A stretch of DNA of 64,000 nucleotides from Phenylobacterium hankyongense. GTDB taxonomy: Bacteria > Pseudomonadota > Alphaproteobacteria > Caulobacterales > Caulobacteraceae. The DNA lies in the NCBI RefSeq assembly GCF_003254505.1, contig NZ_QFYP01000001.1, positions 542,001 through 606,000 on the forward strand. The letters are read 5' to 3'. Positions 44,440 through 52,309 of this stretch are shown in pieces. Each line of letters opens with the position of its first letter. Within the stretch, counting starts at the first letter, position 1. Position numbers and translations under genes: made by a program. Below the pieces are notes generated by a model, which saw only the letters and a list, made by a program, of their open reading frames with translations, had not been told where the DNA came from and did not search any database.

Positions 44440-47370
44440 CTAGAACCGCAGGCGGACGCCCGCATAGGCCGACCGGCCGAAGATGTCGTAGTAGGCCGGC
44501 ACCGTATCCAGCGCCTGCGTGCCCGACTCGCTCGACGGGAAGAACGGCGGGCTCTTGTCGAACAGGTTGTTGACGCCCCCGTAGACTTCCACCTGGTCCG
44601 TAGCTTTCCAGCGGAAGCTCACGTCGCTGTACCACTCGGCCGGGATGTCGACGATGTTCTCGGCGCCGAAGATGTCGGCCGGAGCGCTCTTCGCCTTGCC
44701 GATGTACCGCTCGACCAGTTGGATGCGGAAGTCCCCGACCGTCCAGGCGACAGTGGTGTTGCCTTGACGCTTCAGGAAGCCTTGGTCAGAGGTCGAACCG
44801 CCGGCGGCGCCGAGCAGGTCCATCGGCGACTCGCCCGGGATCGGCACTTCGGAGGCCTTGTCGTAGAAGGTCCACACCGAGTTGACGCTCAGCGAACCCC
44901 AGCGATCCCAATCGGAGACCAGGTCGCCCAGGCCCACCTTGTAGTTCACTTCCAAGTCGACGCCGCGCACCTGGAAGGTGGCGATGTTGCTGAGCTGGTC
45001 GTTCACCTGCGTCAGCACGTAGGTGGCGCCGGGGACTTCCGGACGGGTGCCGCGGAACACCTGGCTGCAGAACACTTCACGTTGGCCCGTCGGGCGTTCG
45101 TAGCAGAGCTGCGCGAGGTTTTGACGACCCACGGTGTTGATCAGGCCGTCGATCTTGATGTCGAACCGATCGACCGACACCGTCAGATCCTTCAGCAGGC
45201 TCGGCATGAAGTCGAACCGGCCGGCTTGAAGAACGATCCCGTAGGTCAGGGTGTCGGCGACTTCAGGCTGCAGGTTCGGGTTGCCGCCGACGAAGCCGGA
45301 GACGCTCTGCTGGACGGTGATCGGCGGATTGTAGTTCGCCGGCACGCCGGCGGCGGCGCAGTTCGCCTTCAGGGTCGCATTGGAGCTGTTCTGGTAGTTG
45401 ATGCAGGGGTCGGCGACGACGCCGAACGTCTGGCCGACGCCCGTCACTTCGCCCAGCACCGGCGCACGCACGGCGCGGTTCTTCATCGCCCGCAGGCGCA
45501 GGCCGTCGATCGGAGCCCACTCGCCGCCGTACTTCCAGGTCTGGTAGCGGCCGCCGATGTTGGCGTCCGACCAGCGGTAGCCGCCCTCGACGCTCAACTC
45601 CTTCACAAACGGCAGGTCACGCAGCAACGGAGCCTTCGCCTCGAGGAAGGCCTCGTTGGTGGTGAAGGTGGTGCGGGTGCTGTCGCTGATCTGGTTGCCG
45701 GTGACCGTGCCGAGGTTGATCTCGGTGGAGTAGTCCTCGTAGGCGGTGATCCGCCGCGACTCGGCGCCGACCACGACCTGTAGCGGGCCAGCCGGCAGAT
45801 CGAACAGCGAGCCGGACAGGTAGGCGAGGCCGTTCTCCAGCTCGGAGGCCGAGTTCACGCCGGTGCTGCGGACCAGATAGGCGCTCTCGGCGGCGTTGTA
45901 GCCGTCGAAGGGATTGATCGGTACGCAGCCTTGCGCCCGGGCCAGAGGGTCCACGCACTGGTAGGTTCCGGCCGGACCGCCGGGGACCTGCTGGACGCGC
46001 AGGCCGTTGTAGAGCGCTTCACGCGACACCGAGCCTTCGCTGTTGCCGTTGAGGGTGGTGCGGCCCCAGACGTAGGACGCCTCGTAGCTCCAGTCCTTGC
46101 CGAACCCGAACAGGCTGTCCTGGTTGCCGCGAAGGCCGACCGCAAGCCGGGTGGACTGACGCAGGTTCTGCGAGCCGCGGGCGCCAAGGCCCGCGAGACG
46201 CTGCGACCAGGTGATGTCCTGGTTCGGATTGTTCGAAGCCGCCAGCTTCGCCCGCAGTGAAGCGGGGATGAACGGGTTGTTGGCCGGGATGGACGGCTCG
46301 AGCAGGCCCGCGACCAGATCGGTCGACGACTGGAACGGGTGGGCTTCGAACGGGCCGTTGGTCTCCGTCGAGCCGTAGTTCAGCTCCATGAAGGCGTTCA
46401 GGCCGTCGACGATCTTGTAGTCGCCGTCGGCCGCGAACAGGATCCGCTTGGTCGGAATGGCGAGCGTGCGCTCAGCGTTACGATTGTAGCCGTAGAGCGC
46501 CGTGGAGAAGGCCGCGAGTTGGCCGCTGCTGTCGAACGTGTAGCTCGCCGCGTTGCCGCCGCCCGCCGGTTGCCCGGTGACGAAGAAGCGGCCGTTCAGC
46601 GGAACCCCCGAACGCGCGGCGGGACCACGGATCGGAGCGCTCGGCGGGGCCCAGAAGAAGTCGTCGGAGCAAAGGTAGCGGTCCTTACAACTCACCAGGC
46701 CCTGGTAATCGTACTGCAGGGTGGCGCCGACGTGCCCACGGTCGAACGAGCTGCCGAAGCGGATGAAAGCGCTGGGGTTGATGTTGTCCTGGTGTTCAAC
46801 CGCCATGCCGTAGCTGGCGCCCATCTCCAGGCCTTCGAAGCCGGTGTCGGTGATGATGTTGACCACGCCCGACACCGCGTCGGCGCCGTACACGGCCGAG
46901 GCGCCGCCGGTGATGACGTCGATGCGCTTGATGTTCGCCGACGGGATCAGGTTCATGTCGACGGCGTTCGAGAAGATCGTGCCCGAAGGGGCGCGGCGGC
47001 CGTTGATCAGGACCAGCGAGCGGCTGCTGCCGAGGTTACGCAGGTTGATCAGGTTCAGGCCCGACGAGGTCGTGCCGGAGAAGGTCGACTGGGTCCGCGA
47101 ACCGCCGAAGGACGGCGCGAACTGCGGCAGGGTCTGAAGCACGTCCGCGATGTTGTGCAGGCCCTGGGCCTGCAGGCGGTCCTGGCCGACCATCTGCACC
47201 GGCGTCGGCGAATCGAGGTTCGGGCTCTGGATGCGCGAACCGGTGACCACCAGTTCTTCCACCGTACCGCCGGCCGGCGCCGCAGCGGCCGGCGTGGTGG
47301 TCAAGGCCAGCGCCGCAGCGCCCACGAGCATCGACGACGCCAGCAGGCGCCCACGGTTTATGGTGTTCAA
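44440..47370 (-). CDS. TonB-dependent outer-membrane receptor 1
   Basis: Outer-membrane receptor for active uptake driven by TonB. The 976-residue protein has a signal peptide (about 1-30, ending PAAAAP) and a TonB-box-like segment VEELVVTGSRIQSPN. The plug domain reads LINGRRAPSGTIFSNAVDMN and ITGGASAVYGADAVSGVVNI; a 22-strand barrel ends with the aromatic terminus YAGVRLRF. The barrel loops carry paired Cys. The substrate is not known; this Caulobacterales type often takes peptides or oligosaccharides. Two retropepsin-like protease genes flank it on the same strand. Confidence 0.93.
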   Translation of the reverse strand: MNTINRGRLLASSMLVGAAALALTTTPAAAAPAGGTVEELVVTGSRIQSPNLDSPTPVQMVGQDRLQAQGLHNIADVLQTLPQFAPSFGGSRTQSTFSGTTSSGLNLINLRNLGSSRSLVLINGRRAPSGTIFSNAVDMNLIPSANIKRIDVITGGASAVYGADAVSGVVNIITDTGFEGLEMGASYGMAVEHQDNINPSAFIRFGSSFDRGHVGATLQYDYQGLVSCKDRYLCSDDFFWAPPSAPIRGPAARSGVPLNGRFFVTGQPAGGGNAASYTFDSSGQLAAFSTALYGYNRNAERTLAIPTKRILFAADGDYKIVDGLNAFMELNYGSTETNGPFEAHPFQSSTDLVAGLLEPSIPANNPFIPASLRAKLAASNNPNQDITWSQRLAGLGARGSQNLRQSTRLAVGLRGNQDSLFGFGKDWSYEASYVWGRTTLNGNSEGSVSREALYNGLRVQQVPGGPAGTYQCVDPLARAQGCVPINPFDGYNAAESAYLVRSTGVNSASELENGLAYLSGSLFDLPAGPLQVVVGAESRRITAYEDYSTEINLGTVTGNQISDSTRTTFTTNEAFLEAKAPLLRDLPFVKELSVEGGYRWSDANIGGRYQTWKYGGEWAPIDGLRLRAMKNRAVRAPVLGEVTGVGQTFGVVADPCINYQNSSNATLKANCAAAGVPANYNPPITVQQSVSGFVGGNPNLQPEVADTLTYGIVLQAGRFDFMPSLLKDLTVSVDRFDIKIDGLINTVGRQNLAQLCYERPTGQREVFCSQVFRGTRPEVPGATYVLTQVNDQLSNIATFQVRGVDLEVNYKVGLGDLVSDWDRWGSLSVNSVWTFYDKASEVPIPGESPMDLLGAAGGSTSDQGFLKRQGNTTVAWTVGDFRIQLVERYIGKAKSAPADIFGAENIVDIPAEWYSDVSFRWKATDQVEVYGGVNNLFDKSPPFFPSSESGTQALDTVPAYYDIFGRSAYAGVRLRF

Positions 47371-47453
47371 GATCTTCCCCCTCCGGCGCCGCGTTCGCCA
47401 CTGGCGTCCCGCGGCCCAAAAACTGTCGTCGTCCCGAGTGCAACGTCACACCG

Positions 47454-47470
47454 GTTACGGCAGAGTTACG
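47454..47470 (-). promoter_or_regulatory. Proximal direct-repeat box of TonB receptor 1
   Basis: On the minus strand CGTAAC, five bases, CGTAAC (11-bp period), 83 bp before the receptor start codon. The receptor-2 gene has the same box at 85 bp and degP has a related one at 92 bp. It lies in a gap of 171 bp with no gene. Confidence 0.5.
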
Positions 47471-47497
47471 GGTGACCACGACGAGGGGTCAATGATC

Positions 47498-47513
47498 ATT
47501 GCCAAATGGCAAT
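47498..47513. promoter_or_regulatory. Palindromic operator-like site
   Basis: ATTGCCA-AA-TGGCAAT is a perfect inverted repeat with 7-bp arms, between the proximal and distal direct-repeat boxes of TonB receptor 1. It is AT-rich against the background and could bind a dimeric repressor. No matching palindrome is found upstream of receptor 2. Confidence 0.4.
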
Positions 47514-47528
47514 GAAAGCGCCAGTTCG

Positions 47529-47546
47529 TGTCACATTCTGGTCACA
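47529..47546 (-). promoter_or_regulatory. Distal direct-repeat box of TonB receptor 1
   Basis: On the minus strand TGTGAC, CAGAA, TGTGAC, A. It shares 16 of 18 bases with the box at 55507-55524 upstream of receptor 2. It lies 58 bp beyond the proximal box, against 59 bp for receptor 2. It partly overlaps the stop codon of retropepsin-like gene B. Confidence 0.5.
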
Positions 47547-48564
47547 GGGTGGGAGGCGCTCGGCGCGAGCGTGGCGGCCAGAAGGTGATCCGCCGCTTGC
47601 CGAAGTCGAAGCCGACCTGATCGAACCGGCGCAGAACGTCGACGCCGATCAGCAAGGTTGGTCGGTCGCGCAGGTCCCATAGATCGAAAATGTGCAGATC
47701 CGCGAAGGCCACCAGTGGGCTGCCCAGCTGCTGCCCCCCCAGCCGCAAGCCCGGCAGGGGCGCGAACTCCGCCGGCGCCCGCTGACCGGTGGCGCTGATC
47801 AGCTCCGAGTGGACGATGCGCGCCGCCAGATCAGCTCTTGTGGCGACCACGATGTCGCGGAGCGCACGGTTGGCCACCGTGACCTGCGATCCGGAATCCA
47901 GAAAGGCGGTGACGGGCTGCGACGCCGCCTCGGCGTCGATGATCACCAACTGGCCTGACCGCAGGCGGGCCGGAACCGTCACCGGCTGACCGGCGGCCGC
48001 GATCCGGCTGTTCATGCCCGGCCCGACGTCGGGCCCGTGGGAGGAGGGGAAGACCTGGAAGGACTGGTCCCGGAATCCCAGCAAGACCTGACGATTGCGC
48101 AGGACGTCGAGGCCGAGGATTCCAGCCGCCCCCAGCCGCGATTGGGCCACGGCGGGCAGGCGCAGGCCGGAGGAGATCACCGCGCCCACCCGTAGTCGTC
48201 CGACCTTGACCAGTCGCGCCGGCTCCACTGCGATGATGCCGTGCACCGGCGCGGTCCCGGCCTCGGGGAGCCGGCACAGGGCGGCGACCTCCGTCGACAC
48301 CACGGAGCGGTTGGCGCCGGTATCGACGACGAAGGGAAAGGGTCCCTTGCCATCGAGATAGACCGGGACGCTCATCCTCAGCGCCTGGTCGAAGGCGGTC
48401 TCGAGGAAGGCGCCGCTGTCGCCCGCCGGGTGGTCCTGCGGCCCGCTCTGCTCCGTGGCGGTTGCAGGTCCCGCACCGAGCGTCTGGGCGATGGCCGGCG
48501 CGGCCAGTCCCGCGCCCACACCGACTAGCGCTTGCCGTCTCGACCAGTCTCCCGCACTCGCCAT
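47542..48564 (-). CDS. Bilobal retropepsin-like aspartyl protease B, Tat signal
   Basis: A 340-residue paralog of protease A. It has a Tat-type signal (DWSRRQALVGVGAGLAAPA, probable cleavage after AIA) without a lipobox. The two Asp motifs are Asp81 in FPFVVDTGANRSV and Asp223 in AFLDSGSQVTV. The late regions LGLDVLRNRQVLLGF and LIGVDVLRRFDQVGFDF match protease A closely. The ATG at 48564 begins MASAGDWSRR; the long open frame upstream is not coding. It lies upstream of TonB receptor 1, on the same strand. Confidence 0.8.
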   Translation of the reverse strand: MASAGDWSRRQALVGVGAGLAAPAIAQTLGAGPATATEQSGPQDHPAGDSGAFLETAFDQALRMSVPVYLDGKGPFPFVVDTGANRSVVSTEVAALCRLPEAGTAPVHGIIAVEPARLVKVGRLRVGAVISSGLRLPAVAQSRLGAAGILGLDVLRNRQVLLGFRDQSFQVFPSSHGPDVGPGMNSRIAAAGQPVTVPARLRSGQLVIIDAEAASQPVTAFLDSGSQVTVANRALRDIVVATRADLAARIVHSELISATGQRAPAEFAPLPGLRLGGQQLGSPLVAFADLHIFDLWDLRDRPTLLIGVDVLRRFDQVGFDFGKRRITFWPPRSRRAPPTL

Positions 48565-48730
48565 GCGCCCTAACCCGATCCCCGCCGCCTCGACAACCGC
48601 CAGGCCAGCGCTTATCCGTAACGCCGAACTGGAAGGAAGCCGATCCGCTTGATCATAGATCATCAGTTCCGGCGCGGGTCCTTCGGCGCGGTTGCGGCTC
48701 GAGCCATGGCCGCCTTTCGGGTCAGGCTCC

Positions 48731-49600
48731 GTGTCGCCTGAAGCCTTGGCGGAGCGCCGCCGCCTCGCCGAGGCCGGCGACGCCGACGCTCTCGCCTTCA
48801 CCGCCGTGCTGGCCGCCCTTGGCGCGGGCGAGCCGCAGGACTGGTCAACCGCCTTGCGACGCCTCACCCGCGCCGCCGACCTCGGCTCCGCGTTCGCCCA
48901 ACAGCAACTCGCCACGCTGGCGGACACCGAGGCGTCCGACGGAACCCGGTGGGCGGACCTCGCCGCCGCCGTCGACCTGGGCGCCTGGCTCGCCCCCGCC
49001 CCGAAGGAGCGGCTGCTGCGCGAGCCGCGCATCTCCGTGGCGCGTGCGTTTCTTCCGCGGCGCGCCTGCGCCTGGCTGGTGGCCCGGGCGCGGGGTCGGC
49101 TGACCACGGCGCAGGTCTTCGATCCCGCCACCGGCGCCGCGCGGCGCGAGGCCGGACGCAGCAACAGCGCCTTTGAGTTCGAGCTGGCCGACCTGGACCT
49201 CGTGACCCTGGCGGTGCGGGCCAGGATCGCCGCCACGGTTGGCACGGTCGCCGGAGCCCTGGAAACCGTGCAGGTGCTGCACTACGCGCCCGGACAGCGG
49301 TTCGAACGCCATTACGACTTCCTGGATATAGCCGTCGCGGGGTACGCGCAGGACGTCGCCGCGCGTGGTCAGCGGGTCGCGACCTTCCTGATCTACCTCA
49401 ACGACGAATACGAGGGCGGCGAGACCGACTTCCCGATGGTGGGCCTAAGCTTCAAGGGCGCGACGGGCGACGCCTTGATGTTCGCCAATGTCGACCTCGA
49501 CGGCGCGCCCGATCGCCGGACGCTGCATGCCGGATTGGCGCCCACCTCGGGCGAGAAGTGGTTGTTGTCTCAGTGGGTTCGCGACCGCGCCCCGGGCTGA
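48731..49600 (+). CDS. Prolyl-4-hydroxylase-like 2OG-Fe(II) oxygenase with Sel1-like repeats
   Basis: A protein of about 289 residues. The first 80 residues form Sel1/TPR-like helices (RLTRAADLGSAFAQQQLATL). The C-terminal P4Hc domain has metal ligands in RHYDFLD (HxD) and TLHAGLAPTSGEKWLLSQW (distal His and the Lys that holds 2-oxoglutarate), with GGETDFPMVGL between. It probably hydroxylates a Pro or other residue in a peptide or protein; no target is shown. The start is GTG 48731 or TTG 48692. It is divergent from protease B. Confidence 0.85.
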   Translation: MSPEALAERRRLAEAGDADALAFTAVLAALGAGEPQDWSTALRRLTRAADLGSAFAQQQLATLADTEASDGTRWADLAAAVDLGAWLAPAPKERLLREPRISVARAFLPRRACAWLVARARGRLTTAQVFDPATGAARREAGRSNSAFEFELADLDLVTLAVRARIAATVGTVAGALETVQVLHYAPGQRFERHYDFLDIAVAGYAQDVAARGQRVATFLIYLNDEYEGGETDFPMVGLSFKGATGDALMFANVDLDGAPDRRTLHAGLAPTSGEKWLLSQWVRDRAPG

Positions 49601-49658
49601 GCGCCTTGTTTCATCGCGAGCGGCGCCCTAGCCTCGTGCCTCCTTGGAGGAGAAAGAG

Positions 49659-49928
49659 ATGCTGCTTGTTCTCGCTGCGGCCGTGCTGGCCGCCGGGGCC
49701 CCGACCGCGCCGGAGCCGACGGACGCAGCCGCCAGGCAGGCTCCCGCCGTCGCGTCGGCAAAGCCTTCCGGCGATGCGGACCGCCTGGTCTGCAAGAAGG
49801 AAATGGTGACCGGCTCGATGTTCCCGGTGAAGGTCTGCCGGGACAAACAAAAGGCCGCGCAGAACCGCCAGGAAGACCAGGATCAGTTGCGCAACGTCCA
49901 GCGCATGGGCGGTCCGCTCGTCCGCTAA
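49659..49928 (+). CDS. Small secreted Cys protein
   Basis: An 89-residue protein with a signal peptide (MLLVLAAAVLAAG) and a mature part with two Cys (RLVCKKEMVTGSMFPVKVCR), followed by a charged helix (DKQKAAQNRQEDQDQLRNVQ). GGAGGAG lies 8 bases before the ATG at 49659. It is a known type of small secreted protein in Caulobacterales and sphingomonads with no assigned function. It lies 58 bp after the oxygenase gene, probably in one operon. Confidence 0.7.
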   Translation: MLLVLAAAVLAAGAPTAPEPTDAAARQAPAVASAKPSGDADRLVCKKEMVTGSMFPVKVCRDKQKAAQNRQEDQDQLRNVQRMGGPLVR

Positions 49929-49959
49929 GCTGTCCAGCCTCGGGTCACGGAGTTCCGGC

Positions 49960-50487
49960 ATGTCCACGGCGCGGCGCCAAGCCGTCTTTTACGCCCTTGC
50001 GGCGTTGGCCGTGGCCGCGGCCGCGCCGGCGCAGGCCGCGGACCGGCGGGCGGCCGCGTTCCAGGACGTGCTGCAGTGCCGGACCGTCACCGAGGCGGCC
50101 GCGCGCCTCAGCTGCTATGACGCTGCAGCGGGACGCATGGACGAAGCCGAAAGTCGCGGCGACATCGTGGTGATCGACCGCGCCCAGGCCAGCGCTGCGC
50201 ACCGCCAGGCTTTCGGACTGCAGCTTCCGAGCCTGGCCTTCGTCACGCGCGCCCTCAAACCTGAGGAAGTCGACAGCATCGACGGGGTCGTGAGCGCCGC
50301 TCACCAGGACGTCAACGGCAGGTGGACCATGTCGCTGGCGGACGGCGCCAGCTGGCGACAGATTTCCGGACAGGTCAACCGCGACCCGCAGCGCGGCTCG
50401 AAGGTGAAGATCCGCAAGGGAACGCTGGGCAGCTTCTTGATGAACATCGACGGTCAGCCGGCGATCAAGGTGCACCGCGACCAGTAG
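49960..50487 (+). CDS. Secreted Cys protein, paralog 1
   Basis: A 175-residue secreted protein (signal about 1-27, ending PAQAA). It has LQCRTVTEAAARLSCYDAAA, with two Cys 12 residues apart, then GDIVVIDRAQASAAHRQAFG, GLQLPSL and a C-terminal beta half. The paralog at 55670-56209 shares the RL(S/A)CYDAA motif, the GD(I/V)(V/I).ID..QA segment and the beta half. It lies three bases from the stop of the convergent sulfotransferase gene. The function is unknown. Confidence 0.75.
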   Translation: MSTARRQAVFYALAALAVAAAAPAQAADRRAAAFQDVLQCRTVTEAAARLSCYDAAAGRMDEAESRGDIVVIDRAQASAAHRQAFGLQLPSLAFVTRALKPEEVDSIDGVVSAAHQDVNGRWTMSLADGASWRQISGQVNRDPQRGSKVKIRKGTLGSFLMNIDGQPAIKVHRDQ

Positions 50488-50490
50488 GCG

Positions 50491-52125
50491 TCAGGTCGCG
50501 GAATAGCCGAAGGCCTCGACCCACGGCGCCAGAATTGGCTTGATCTCATCAATCGTCGCGCCGTAGCGGCGCCATTGACCCATGCCCTCGCGGTAGATGC
50601 CCCGCCGGACCTGGTCGGCGCTCGGGGTGCGGATGTCCCGCCGGTTCGCCGTCTCGACGAAGTCGCGCATCCTGGCGTCCCAGGGCACCCCGATGAAGGC
50701 GCAGATCGCCTGGGTTTCGCGATCGAACTCCTCCACCAGGTCTTCATGCCGGTGGATGTGCGTGGGAAGGGTCAGTTTCTCGCGGTAGATCTCGGCCAGG
50801 CGCATGGCGCCGGCGTAGACCTGCGCGGTGCGCGTCAGGTCGGTGAACTCGACCACCAGGGGGTTGAGACGGAAGCGGCGGCGGAAGCAGCTGACCACCA
50901 CATCGCGCGGGTCGCGGCGGGCGAACAGGATCTTCGCGCGCGGGAACAGCTTGGCGATGACCGGCAGGTAGATGGTGTGCAGGGGCAGCTTGTCGACGAA
51001 CACCTTGCCGGCGGGTTCGACGCCGAACTCCCGCACCTTGCGCCAGTAGAGTTCACGCCAGGGCCTGGCCGTGGTCTCGTCCAGGGCCGCCAGCCGATCC
51101 AGGGCGGCGGCGTCGGTGATGTAGGCCAGGATGGCGTCGTCCACCGTCGGCTTTTCTTCCAGCGCGACGACGTCGGGGTGGCTGGCCAGCACCTGCTCCA
51201 GAAGTGTGGTGCCGGACCGGGCGAAGCCGACCAGGAAGACGTGCTCCGTCTCTCCGCCCACGCGCTCGCTCTCGGGCGTCGGGCGCCAGTCGGCCGGGTC
51301 GGCGGCCTCGAAATAGCCGATCAGGCGTCGGCAGGTCTCGACCCCTAGTTCCGGCGCCTGCAAGGCCTCGATCTGCACCCGACGGAGCTCCACATTGGCG
51401 GCCTTGTAGGCGACCATGGCCTCCTCGGCGCGGTCGAGCGCGTCGAGCGCGTCGGCGCGGATGTTCTCGGCTCCGGCGATGTGCAGCCGGGTCAGGCGGC
51501 CGGTCGCCTTCAGGCGCGACATCCGGGCCTCCGCCGCCTCGTAGGCGCCTTCCTGCACCTCGACGGCGGCCAGCGCCATGGCGGCGGCAGGCTGGTCCGG
51601 CTCGATCGCCAGGGCCCGGGTCGCCAGCTCGCGGGCGCGGTCCCAGGCCTTGTCTTCGGCGGCCAGCGACGCCAGGGCGCCAAGCGGCTCGGGAAACTCC
51701 GGGTCCAGGCGGGCGGCCCGCTCCTGGGCCAGCCGGGCGGCGTCCCGGTCGCCAATGGCGGCCAGGGCGAGGCCGCGGCCGTTGTGGGCGTGGGCGAAAT
51801 CCGGATCCAGTTGCAGGGCGGCGTCGAAGGCGGCGATCGCCTGCAGCGGACGCTCGGCCTTGGAATGGCAGACGCCGATGCTGTTCAGGACGTACGGATC
51901 GGTGGGATCCAGGCGCAGCGCCCTCTCCAGCACCTCCAGCGCCTCCTCCAGGCGCTCGTCCAACTCCAGCTTGTAGGCCACGAGGTTCAGGACCGAGGGG
52001 TCTTCCAGCCCTTCAGCGAGCCCGCGCTCCGCCAGGGCGACCGCACGGTCCATGTCGTGGGCCGCGACCGCCGCCTCGACCTGGCCGACGGTGACGCGAT
52101 TGGGAGAAGAGACCGAGGTGTTCAT
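50491..52125 (-). CDS. TPR-containing sulfotransferase
   Basis: A 544-residue protein. The first half (about 15-260) is a set of TPR units. The second half is a PAPS-dependent sulfotransferase domain with the 5'-phosphosulfate loop FLVGFARSGTTLLEQVL and the 3'-phosphate motif LFARRDPRDVVVSCFRR. TPR-sulfotransferases are common beside TonB receptors in Caulobacterales; the acceptor (protein Tyr, sugar or peptide) is unknown. It is directly upstream of nothing on its strand except TonB receptor 2, 184 bp away. Confidence 0.88.
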   Translation of the reverse strand: MNTSVSSPNRVTVGQVEAAVAAHDMDRAVALAERGLAEGLEDPSVLNLVAYKLELDERLEEALEVLERALRLDPTDPYVLNSIGVCHSKAERPLQAIAAFDAALQLDPDFAHAHNGRGLALAAIGDRDAARLAQERAARLDPEFPEPLGALASLAAEDKAWDRARELATRALAIEPDQPAAAMALAAVEVQEGAYEAAEARMSRLKATGRLTRLHIAGAENIRADALDALDRAEEAMVAYKAANVELRRVQIEALQAPELGVETCRRLIGYFEAADPADWRPTPESERVGGETEHVFLVGFARSGTTLLEQVLASHPDVVALEEKPTVDDAILAYITDAAALDRLAALDETTARPWRELYWRKVREFGVEPAGKVFVDKLPLHTIYLPVIAKLFPRAKILFARRDPRDVVVSCFRRRFRLNPLVVEFTDLTRTAQVYAGAMRLAEIYREKLTLPTHIHRHEDLVEEFDRETQAICAFIGVPWDARMRDFVETANRRDIRTPSADQVRRGIYREGMGQWRRYGATIDEIKPILAPWVEAFGYSAT

Positions 52126-52251
52126 CGGAACAGGTCCTGAGGATCGGCTTGGGGACGGCGCCGAGACGCCAGGGGCTCGCATCGCCCCCGGCGCGGACGA
52201 TGCCTACCATCGGGTCGGGCGCCCGACAACGCGAGCGGCGGACACGAAAAC

Positions 52252-52271
52252 GGCGGGCCTTTGGGCCCGCC
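52252..52271 (-). terminator. Terminator downstream of TonB receptor 2
   Basis: Stem GGCGGGCC (52252-52259) and GGCCCGCC (52264-52271). On the minus strand it is followed by GTTTTCG. It lies 38 bp after the receptor stop codon and separates it from the sulfotransferase gene. Confidence 0.7.
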
Positions 52272-52309
52272 GCTCCGTCGCAGTCTCAGTTCGACTGAGT
52301 CTCCGGGCC

